Assembly: GCF_008642355.1 (NCBI RefSeq)
Contig: NZ_CP029193.1
Coordinates: 5,728,001-5,792,000, forward strand
Source of the DNA: Streptomyces venezuelae
Lineage (GTDB): Bacteria; Actinomycetota; Actinomycetes; Streptomycetales; Streptomycetaceae
Direction: 5' to 3'
DNA: 64,000 bases
Shown: piece after piece, positions 1-6,619 of the stretch
Numbering within the stretch: the stretch's first letter is position 1
How the letters are laid out: each line of letters begins with the position of its first letter
Made by a program: the position numbers and the translations under genes
Notes under the pieces: model-generated
What the model saw: the letters and a program-made list of their open reading frames with translations, nothing else
Database searches by the model: none
What the model was told of the DNA's origin: nothing

Positions 1-395
1 ACGCGCAGCTCGACGTTGCCGTCGTTGATCAGGACCTGGTCGCCCTTGGAGACGTCACCGGGCAGACCCTTGTAGGTCGTGCCGCAGATGGACTTGTCGC
101 CGGGGACGTCCTCGGTGGTGATGGTGAACTCGTCACCGCGCACCAGCTCGACGGGACCCTCGGCGAAGGTCTCCAGACGGATCTTCGGGCCCTGGAGGTC
201 GGCGAGGACGCCGATGGCACGGCCGGTCTTCCCGGCGGCCGCACGGACGCGGTCGTACCGCCCCTGGTGCTCGGCGTGCGTGCCGTGGCTGAAGTTGAAT
301 CGGGCCACGTTCATGCCGGCCTCGATCAGCGAGACGAGCTGCTCTTCGGAGTCGACGGCGGGGCCCAGCGTGCAGACGATTTTGGAACGGCGCAT
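1..395 (-). CDS. pyk: Pyruvate kinase, N-terminal part (runs off left edge)
   Basis: Last step of glycolysis: phosphoenolpyruvate plus ADP gives pyruvate plus ATP in the cytosol. The first ~131 residues are present. They open with the pyruvate kinase signature MRRSKIVCTLGPA, followed by the barrel-strand motif GMNVARFNFSHG (substrate and metal-binding Asn/Arg/Ser region), then DLQGPKIR and the start of the small B domain (VELVRGDEFTI). The ATG at 395 is the only start that gives the complete conserved N terminus. No Shine-Dalgarno lies before it, and a TAGGAT hexamer ends only 7 bases upstream, so the mRNA may be leaderless. It lies downstream of pta and ackA on the same strand, which links glycolytic output to acetate formation. 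The C-terminal two thirds are outside the window. Confidence 0.95.
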   Translation of the reverse strand, partial: MRRSKIVCTLGPAVDSEEQLVSLIEAGMNVARFNFSHGTHAEHQGRYDRVRAAAGKTGRAIGVLADLQGPKIRLETFAEGPVELVRGDEFTITTEDVPGDKSICGTTYKGLPGDVSKGDQVLINDGNVELR

Positions 396-402
396 GGGGG
401 CG

Positions 403-437
403 ATCCTATCGGTTTGTTTCGCTACGGAATATTCCGT
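403..437 (-). promoter_or_regulatory. Candidate pyk promoter with 14-bp palindrome over the -35 region
   Basis: On the minus strand a TAGGAT hexamer (403-408), close to the vegetative -10 consensus, ends 7 bases before the pyk ATG. Initiation about 7 bases after it would put the 5' end at the start codon. Upstream at 424-437 is the perfect palindrome ACGGAATATTCCGT, where a -35 element would sit; no good TTGAC-like -35 is visible. An AT-centred palindrome in such GC-rich DNA suggests an operator or activator site. The regulator is unknown. Confidence 0.5.
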
Positions 438-469
438 CTGGTGGAATCTACAAATGGGCGGACAGGCGC

Positions 470-1687
470 TCAGGCGTTGCGGCCACTGACCAATGCATAC
501 GTCTGATCGGCGATCTCCAGTTCTTCGTCGGTGGGCACCACGGCGACGGCCACACGCGCGTACTCCGGCGAAATGAGACGGGGTTCGTCGGAACGTACGG
601 AATTGAGTGCGCCGTCCACCGCGAGACCCAGCTCCTCCAGGCCCGCCACCGCCGCTTCCCGCACCGGGGCGGCGTTCTCGCCCACCCCGGCGGTGAACGC
701 GATGGCGTCCACCCGGCCGAGCACCGCGTAATAGGCGCCGATGTACTTCTTCAAACGGTGGATGTAGATGTCGAAGGCGAGAGCCGCCTCTTCGTCACCC
801 TCGTCTATGCGGCGCCTGATCTCCCGCATGTCGTTGTCGCCGCAGAGACCGATCAGACCGCTCTTCTTGTTGACCAGAATGTCGATCTCGTCGATGGACA
901 TTCCGCCGACCCGGGCGAGATGGAAGATCACCGCCGGGTCCATGTCACCGGTACGGGTACCCATCACGAGCCCCTCCAGTGGCGTGAGCCCCATCGACGT
1001 GTCCACGCAACGGCCGCCCCGCACCGCGCTCGCCGAAGCGCCGTTGCCCAGGTGCAGCACGATGACGTTGACGTCCTCGGGCGCCCTGCCGAGCAGCTCC
1101 GCGGTCTTGCGCGAGACGTACGCGTGGGACGTGCCGTGGAAGCCGTAGCGCCGCACGCGGTGCTCGTCGGCGGTCTTCACGTCCAGCGCGTAACGTGCCG
1201 CGGACTCCGGCATCGTGGTGTGGAACGCCGTGTCGAAGACGGCGACCTGCGGCAGGTCGGGGCGGAGCGCCTGCGCGGTGCGGATACCGGTGATGTTCGC
1301 CGGGTTGTGCAGCGGCGCCACGGGGACGAGCCGCTCGATCTCCTTCATGACCGCGTCGTCGACGACCGTCGGCTCGGTGAACTTCAGGCCGCCGTGGACG
1401 ACGCGGTGGCCGATCGCGGCGAGCTCGGGGGAGTCGAGGCCGAGCCCGTCGGCGGCCAGCTCGTCGGCGACGGCCCGCAGCGCCTGCTCGTGGTCGGCGA
1501 TCGGCTCCTCGCGCTCACGGGGCTCGGCGCCGCCGCCGGTCAGCGGGGTGTGCTTGAGCCGGGAGGTCTCCTCACCGATCCGCTCGACCAGGCCCACGGC
1601 GAGACGCGAGCTGTCCCGCATGTCGAGGAGCTGGTACTTCACCGACGACGAGCCGGAGTTGAGGACGAGTACGCGCGTGGCGGTCAC
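470..1687 (-). CDS. ackA: Acetate kinase
   Basis: Interconverts acetyl phosphate plus ADP and acetate plus ATP, the second half of the Pta-AckA pathway. The 405-residue product has the family's two signatures: the N-terminal VLVLNSGSSSVKYQLL phosphate-binding segment, and the central FHGTSHAYVS region followed by HLGNGASASAV and SMGLTPLEGLVMGTRTGD. Length is normal for AckA. I place the start at the GTG at 1687 (MTATRVLVLNSGSS), 11 bases after AGAAGG; a GTG at 1699 is in frame but overlaps that ribosome site. It follows pta by 25 bp on the same strand, so the two are almost certainly co-transcribed. Confidence 0.95.
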   Translation of the reverse strand: MTATRVLVLNSGSSSVKYQLLDMRDSSRLAVGLVERIGEETSRLKHTPLTGGGAEPREREEPIADHEQALRAVADELAADGLGLDSPELAAIGHRVVHGGLKFTEPTVVDDAVMKEIERLVPVAPLHNPANITGIRTAQALRPDLPQVAVFDTAFHTTMPESAARYALDVKTADEHRVRRYGFHGTSHAYVSRKTAELLGRAPEDVNVIVLHLGNGASASAVRGGRCVDTSMGLTPLEGLVMGTRTGDMDPAVIFHLARVGGMSIDEIDILVNKKSGLIGLCGDNDMREIRRRIDEGDEEAALAFDIYIHRLKKYIGAYYAVLGRVDAIAFTAGVGENAAPVREAAVAGLEELGLAVDGALNSVRSDEPRLISPEYARVAVAVVPTDEELEIADQTYALVSGRNA

Positions 1688-1712
1688 TGATCGAGACACC
1701 TTCTGTGGGGGG

Positions 1713-3794
1713 TTACTGGGTCGGCGGCTGGGGCTGGGACTGGATCGCCGTGATGGCGACGGTGTTGACGATGTCCTGGACGAGCGCGCCCCGGGACAGG
1801 TCGTTGACCGGCTTGCGCAGGCCCTGGAGGACCGGGCCGACGGCGATCGCGCCGGCCGAGCGCTGCACGGCCTTGTACGTGTTGTTGCCGGTGTTCAGGT
1901 CGGGGAAGATCAGCACGCTGGCCTGGCCCGCGACGTCCGAGTCGGGCAGCTTCGTGGCCGCGACCGACGGCTCCACGGCGGCGTCGTACTGGATCGGGCC
2001 CTCGATCTTGAGGTCCGAGCGCTGCTCGCGCACCAGCTCGGTGGCCTCGCGCACCTTGTCGACGTCGGCGCCCGAACCGGACGTGCCCGTCGAGTACGAC
2101 AGCATCGCGATCCGCGGCTCGACGCCGAACTGCTCGGCGGTGGTCGCCGACTGCACGGCGATGTCCGCCAGCTGCGGGGCGTTCGGGTCCGGGTTGACCG
2201 CGCAGTCGCCGTACACGAGGACCTTGTCGGCCAGGCACATGAAGAACACGGAGCTCACGATGGAGGCGTCCGGCTTGGTCTTGATGATCTCGAAGGCGGG
2301 TCGGATGGTCGCCGCCGTCGAGTGCACGGAACCCGACACCATGCCGTCGGCGAGACCCTCCTGCACCATCAGCGTGCCGAAGTAGTTCACGTCGGCCACC
2401 ACGTCGTACGCGAGCTCGACGGTCACGCCCTTGTGGGCGCGCAGCTCGGCGTAGGCGGCGGCGAAGCGGTCCCGCAGCTCCGAGGTCTGCGGGTCGATGA
2501 GCTCGGAGTCGGCGAGGTCCACGCCGAGATCGGCGGCCTTCTTGCGGATCTGCTCGACCGGGCCGAGCAGCGTCAGGTCGCAGACCCGGCGGCGCAGCAG
2601 CACGTCGGCGGCGCGCAGCACCCGCTCCTCGGTGCCCTCGGGCAGCACGACACGGCGCCGGTCGGCGCGGGCCCGCTCCAGGAGCTTGTGCTCGAACATC
2701 ATCGGCGTGAGGCGGTCGCTGCTGGGCGCCGAGACGCGCCGGAGGAGGTCCGCGCTGTCGACGTACCGCTCGAAGAGACCGAGGGCCGTCTCCGCCTTGC
2801 GGGGCGTCGCCGCGTTCAGCTTCCCCTCAAGCGCGAAGAGCTCGGCCGCGGTGGGGAAGGAGCCGCCGGAGACCGCGACGACCGGGGTGCCGGGGGCGAG
2901 CCGGTCGGCGAGGGTGAGGATCTCCTGGCCCGGCTGCTCGTTCAGGGTGAGCAGGACACCCGCGATGGGCGGGGTGCCCGCGCTGTGTGCGGCGAGGGAG
3001 CCCACCACGAGGTCGGCGCGGTCGCCGGGGGTGACGACCAGGCAGCCCGGGGTCAGGGCGTTCAGGAAGTTCGGCAGCATGGCGCCGCCGAACACGAAGT
3101 CCAGGGCGTCGCGCGCGAGCCCCGAGTCGTCGCCGAGCAGCACGCGGCCGTCCAGCGCGTGGGTGATCTGCGCGACCGTCGGCGCGGAGAGGGCGGGCTC
3201 GTCCGGCAGGACGTAGCAGGGGACGGGGAGGCGGGCGTCGAGACGCTCGTGGATCTCGTCCCGGTCGGCCGGGGCGACCCGGTTGGTGACCATCGCGAGG
3301 ACGTCGCAGCCGAGCGAGTCGTAGGCGCGGTAGGCGTTGCGCGTCTCGGCGCGCACCGACTCGGCGGTCTGGTTCTTGCCGCCGACCACGGGCAGCACGG
3401 AGGCACCGAACTCGTTGGCGAGCCGTGCGTTCAGCGCGAGCTCGTCGGGCAGCTGGGTGTCGGCGAAATCCGTGCCCAGCACGAGAACGACTTCATAGTC
3501 CCTCGCGACCCGGTGGAACCGGTCGACGAGCCGCGAGACCAGTTCGTCGGTGCCCTGCTCCGCCTGGAGCGCGGACGCCTCGTGGTAGTCCATGCCGTAC
3601 ACGGACGCGGCGTCCTGCGAGAGCCGGTACCGGGCGCGCAGCAGGTCGAAGAGGCGGTCGGGGCCGTCGTGGACCAGTGGCCGGAAGACACCCACCCGGT
3701 CGACCTGTCGGGTGAGAAGCTCCATGACTCCCAGTTCGACGACCTGACGGCCGTCGCCCCGGTCGATGCCGGTCACGTACACGCTGCGCGTCAC
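1713..3794 (-). CDS. pta: Phosphate acetyltransferase
   Basis: Converts acetyl-CoA plus phosphate to acetyl phosphate plus CoA. The 693-residue length is that of the long Pta class: an N-terminal P-loop-like/DRTGG regulatory part (MTRSVYVTGIDRGDGR...), a middle DRTGG domain (around VLLGDDSGLARDALDFVFG), and a C-terminal catalytic PTA_PTB domain from about residue 370 (FEHKLLERARADRRRVVLPEG, later DGMVSGSVHST and SYSTGTSGSG). The start is the GTG at 3794, 8 to 9 bases after GAAGGAG; a longer reading frame continues upstream but lacks a ribosome site. First gene of the pta-ackA operon, divergent from pfkA across about 300 bp. Residue-level functions are family knowledge. Confidence 0.95.
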   Translation of the reverse strand: MTRSVYVTGIDRGDGRQVVELGVMELLTRQVDRVGVFRPLVHDGPDRLFDLLRARYRLSQDAASVYGMDYHEASALQAEQGTDELVSRLVDRFHRVARDYEVVLVLGTDFADTQLPDELALNARLANEFGASVLPVVGGKNQTAESVRAETRNAYRAYDSLGCDVLAMVTNRVAPADRDEIHERLDARLPVPCYVLPDEPALSAPTVAQITHALDGRVLLGDDSGLARDALDFVFGGAMLPNFLNALTPGCLVVTPGDRADLVVGSLAAHSAGTPPIAGVLLTLNEQPGQEILTLADRLAPGTPVVAVSGGSFPTAAELFALEGKLNAATPRKAETALGLFERYVDSADLLRRVSAPSSDRLTPMMFEHKLLERARADRRRVVLPEGTEERVLRAADVLLRRRVCDLTLLGPVEQIRKKAADLGVDLADSELIDPQTSELRDRFAAAYAELRAHKGVTVELAYDVVADVNYFGTLMVQEGLADGMVSGSVHSTAATIRPAFEIIKTKPDASIVSSVFFMCLADKVLVYGDCAVNPDPNAPQLADIAVQSATTAEQFGVEPRIAMLSYSTGTSGSGADVDKVREATELVREQRSDLKIEGPIQYDAAVEPSVAATKLPDSDVAGQASVLIFPDLNTGNNTYKAVQRSAGAIAVGPVLQGLRKPVNDLSRGALVQDIVNTVAITAIQSQPQPPTQ

Positions 3795-3888
3795 GCGTGC
3801 TCTCTCCTTCGTCGAGTTCTTCGAGGTCGGGTGGGTCCGTCGCCGCTCCGAGGTCGGACAAAGTACCCGATATCGCGGCTGTGTCCTC

Positions 3889-3916
3889 TTGACAATACCT
3901 CTGCGGCTGATTAGGT
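3889..3916 (+). promoter_or_regulatory. Candidate promoter toward pfkA
   Basis: A perfect TTGACA (3889-3894) is followed by 16 bases and TTAGGT (3911-3916), or by 17 bases and TAGGTC; both fit a vegetative sigma factor promoter. It lies about 180 bp upstream of pfkA, in the 303-bp region shared with the divergent pta-ackA operon. No other coding potential is evident in that region. Confidence 0.45.
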
Positions 3917-3998
3917 CGCCCGCCGGACGAAAGCCCCGGCGGGCGGGGTACGAAGGTCCCCGCCCACCCCTTCCCCAAGTCCCCGCCCGGCCGTCGGA

Positions 3999-4021
3999 CA
4001 CACATCCGTCGGACATGTGTG
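3999..4021. promoter_or_regulatory. Inverted repeat CACACAT-N9-ATGTGTG between pta and pfkA
   Basis: Perfect 7-bp arms CACACAT (3999-4005) and ATGTGTG (4015-4021) flank a 9-base spacer. GTCGGACA occurs directly before the left arm and again at the spacer/right-arm junction, so inverted and direct repeats are superimposed. It sits 77 bp upstream of the pfkA start, downstream of the candidate promoter, where a bound repressor could block elongation. The cognate regulator is unknown. Confidence 0.4.
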
Positions 4022-4097
4022 AGCGGCGACCCCCCTTCGGCCGTGGAACAATCGGACCGGCTCACAAGTACCAGCAGCGAGCAGGAGACACAGCGCG

Positions 4098-5123
4098 ATG
4101 CGTATCGGAATTCTCACCGCGGGCGGCGACTGCCCCGGCCTCAACGCAGTGATCCGGTCGGTCGTGCACCGTGCCGTGACGCACCACGGCGACGAGGTCA
4201 TCGGCTTTGAGGACGGCTACGCGGGCCTGCTCGACGGGCGGTACCGCGCCCTCGACCTGAATGCCGTCAGCGGCATCCTGGCCCGCGGCGGCACCATCCT
4301 CGGCTCCTCCCGCCTGGAGCGCGCACGCTTCCGCGCGGCCTGCGACAACGCCAAGGAGCTCATCGAGCGCAGCGGCTTCGACGCGCTCATCCCGATCGGC
4401 GGCGAGGGCACCCTCACCGCGGCGCGGATGCTGTCCGACGCGGGCGTGCCGGTCGTCGGCGTCCCGAAGACCATCGACAACGACATCTCCTCCACGGACC
4501 GCACCTTCGGCTTCGACACGGCGGTCGGCGTGGCGACGGAGGCGATGGACCGCCTCAAGACGACCGCGGAGTCCCACCAGCGCGTGATGGTCGTGGAGGT
4601 CATGGGCCGCCACGCGGGCTGGATCGCCCTGGAGTCCGGCATGGCCGGCGGCGCGCACGGCATCTGCCTGCCCGAGCGTCCCTTCGACCCCGCCGACCTG
4701 GTCGCCATGGTCGAGGAGCGGTTCTCGCGCGGCAAGAAGTTCGCGGTGATCTGCGTCGCCGAGGGCGCGCACCCGCAGGACGGCACGATGAACTACGGCA
4801 AGGGAGCGATCGACCAGTTCGGCCACGAGCGCTTCCAGGGCATCGGCACGGCGCTCGCGTACGAGCTGGAGACCCGCCTCGGCAAGGAGGCCAAGCCGGT
4901 CATCCTGGGCCATGTCCAGCGCGGCGGCACCCCCACGGCGTACGACCGCGTCCTCGCGACCCGCTTCGGCTGGCACGCGGTGGAGGCGGTGCACCGCGGC
5001 GACTACGGCAGGATGACGGCGCTGCGGGGCACGGACATCACGATGGTGCCGCTGGCGGAGGCGACGACGGAGCTGAAGACGGTCCCGAAGGACCGTATGG
5101 ACGAGGCGGAGTCGGTCTTCTGA
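4098..5123 (+). CDS. pfkA: 6-phosphofructokinase (ATP-type group III PFK)
   Basis: Phosphorylates fructose 6-phosphate to fructose 1,6-bisphosphate, the committed step of glycolysis. The 341-residue protein begins MRIGILTAGGDCPGLNAVIR (nucleotide loop) and contains GGEGT, PKTIDNDI (catalytic TIDND), MGRHAGWIAL and HVQRGGTPTAYDR. At the two positions that separate ATP from PPi enzymes (E. coli 104 and 124) it has Gly and Lys. This mixed pattern is the one I recall for the characterised ATP-dependent Streptomyces enzyme; Lys124 alone would suggest PPi. The ATG follows GAGCAGGAGA. Divergent from pta-ackA, with pyk beyond, so glycolytic and acetate genes are clustered here. Confidence 0.93.
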   Translation: MRIGILTAGGDCPGLNAVIRSVVHRAVTHHGDEVIGFEDGYAGLLDGRYRALDLNAVSGILARGGTILGSSRLERARFRAACDNAKELIERSGFDALIPIGGEGTLTAARMLSDAGVPVVGVPKTIDNDISSTDRTFGFDTAVGVATEAMDRLKTTAESHQRVMVVEVMGRHAGWIALESGMAGGAHGICLPERPFDPADLVAMVEERFSRGKKFAVICVAEGAHPQDGTMNYGKGAIDQFGHERFQGIGTALAYELETRLGKEAKPVILGHVQRGGTPTAYDRVLATRFGWHAVEAVHRGDYGRMTALRGTDITMVPLAEATTELKTVPKDRMDEAESVF

Positions 5124-5142
5124 CCTCGCCGGGCGCGGGTCC

Positions 5143-5895
5143 TCAGCCCCGCCCTCCACGGACCAACGCCCAGAAATGTTCGAGGACCCTCTCCAGGTAG
5201 TCCCGCCCGGCCTCCCCGGAGGCGTCCGAACCGGCGCCGCCGCCCCAGCTCAGGGTCCGCGCCATCCGTGCCTGGTAGTCCTCGTGCATCTGCCGCAGCA
5301 CGTCCTCGACGTGCCGCTTCTCCAGGGGCAGCAGCTTGCTGACGGGCCGCACGTACCCCTGCCATCGGGTGCCGACGGCACTGCGGAGCAGCTCGGCGAG
5401 CTGCTCCGCCCGCCCCGTGACGGTCACGAAGTCGGGCACGGACAGGGCGAGGACCTTGGCGAGGGCGGCGGACTGCCGTTCGTTGCCCCGCCACGTGTCG
5501 GTCTCCTCCATCCGCAGATACGCCTGGATCTCCACGCCCGCCCCGCGCGCGACGTCCTCCGGCGCGAGCCCGCGCGCGATCCGGTGCTCGCGCAGGGTCC
5601 GCGCGGCCCCCATGAGCTCCCCGGGGGAGCACCACAGCGTCGCGGCGAGCGCGGTGAGTTCGGCGGACGTGGGCGAGGCGAGCCCGCGTTCCCAGGCGGC
5701 GACGGTGTCGGCGGTGACGTAGGCGAGCCCGTAACTGGCCCGCATCCCATAGGCGACGTGCCCGTGCGCCATCCCGAGCGCCTCCCGGAGACGCCGGGCT
5801 GCGGGGAAGTCGAAGGGAGGGGTGGGCTGCGTGGGCTGCGTGGGCTGCTGGGGGCGGTGCGGCGGCTGGCCGGCTTGGCTCGGTTGCACGGGCAC
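5143..5895 (-). CDS. Helix-turn-helix (XRE-like) protein of unknown target
   Basis: A 250-residue cytoplasmic protein that probably binds DNA. Two HTH-like segments are visible: residues ~30-95 (AARRLREALGMAHGHVAYGM ... ADTVAAWERGLASPTSAELT) and ~97-145 (ARTLREHRIARGLAPEDVARGAGVE). The C-terminal ~100 residues are helical, end in DYLERVLEHFWALVRGG, and match nothing I can name. The N terminus is low-complexity: three tandem 9-bp units at 5822-5848 encode repeated Gln-Pro-Thr. The GTG start at 5895 has no strong ribosome site, so the true start could lie after the repeat. Convergent with pfkA, 19 bp apart. The 190 bp upstream shows no gene. Confidence 0.75.
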   Translation of the reverse strand: MPVQPSQAGQPPHRPQQPTQPTQPTPPFDFPAARRLREALGMAHGHVAYGMRASYGLAYVTADTVAAWERGLASPTSAELTALAATLWCSPGELMGAARTLREHRIARGLAPEDVARGAGVEIQAYLRMEETDTWRGNERQSAALAKVLALSVPDFVTVTGRAEQLAELLRSAVGTRWQGYVRPVSKLLPLEKRHVEDVLRQMHEDYQARMARTLSWGGGAGSDASGEAGRDYLERVLEHFWALVRGGRG

Positions 5896-6085
5896 ACCGT
5901 AGGCGCCCGTGGGGGTGGTGACTACGGTGTGTTTCTACGAGGTTGCGGATTGGTGGGAAGGTACGGGGACCGGGGGCGGCACAGGGGCCGGTACCGCTCG
6001 GCACGCTCCGAGCAGTTGCTCCAGCCCTCCGGCACCCGCCGCGCGTGGAAGAGCTGCCTCCGAGCCGGCTCGAAACGGGGCGACT

Positions 6086-6619
6086 TCAGGTGGTCGGGTC
6101 GAGGTGGCTTTTCAGCTCGCTCTCGACTGCCGACAGGTGATCAGTGAGTGTCGATGCGATTATTCCGCACGGGACACCGCCCTCTGAATAGACCCCGCCT
6201 TCGACTCGGGACGGAGGAAGCCGGTAGACGGTCGACCCGTCTGTTCCGCTCAGTGCGTAGAGCGAGCCCCCGCCGTCCGAGCCGAAAACAATCACGGAGT
6301 CCTCACGGCTGCCCGTGATCCTGGTCGGCAGATCGCCCCGCATTCCGGAGAGGGTGTGCCCCACCGGGTGGATGAAGTATCCCGATTCCATGTCGGGGAG
6401 ACTCACCTCGGCCACCTTCTGGTAGAAGGCGACGAGGTCCTGAGGCACCCCTTCGGCAGCGGACAACTCGTCGAGGTCGGGAGAGGGCTCCGCAGCCCTC
6501 GCCACGAAGTTCTCGTCCGGCGGGTATCCGAACTTCCGCTCGAACTGCTCGGTGAAGGAGGTGGCGTACCCCTCCATCCGGCTGACCCAGCCTTCGATCC
6601 ACTCACCAGTAATAGTCAC
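6086..6619 (-). CDS. SUKH (SMI1/KNR4)-type immunity protein for the RHS toxin
   Basis: Probable cytoplasmic antidote to the toxin encoded immediately upstream. About 177 residues; features suggesting the SMI1/KNR4 superfamily are the early W-x-x-W region (GEWIEGWVSRMEG), LPDMESGYFIHPV, and IVFGSDGGGSLYAL, matching the family's FGSDGGG element. The start lies inside the toxin gene. I prefer the GTG at 6619 because GAGGGA sits 4 bases before it; an ATG at 6631 is the alternative. Either way it overlaps the toxin's last codons by 17-29 bp, which implies translational coupling of toxin and antidote. Family assignment is by pattern, so specificity is inferred from position. Confidence 0.72.
   Translation of the reverse strand: MTITGEWIEGWVSRMEGYATSFTEQFERKFGYPPDENFVARAAEPSPDLDELSAAEGVPQDLVAFYQKVAEVSLPDMESGYFIHPVGHTLSGMRGDLPTRITGSREDSVIVFGSDGGGSLYALSGTDGSTVYRLPPSRVEGGVYSEGGVPCGIIASTLTDHLSAVESELKSHLDPTT

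Noticed and set aside
1215..3914. 899-codon plus-strand frame opposite ackA/pta
   Set aside because: Shadow of high third-position GC: Arg/Gly/Val-rich low-complexity translation, no family motif, while the minus strand encodes clear enzymes.
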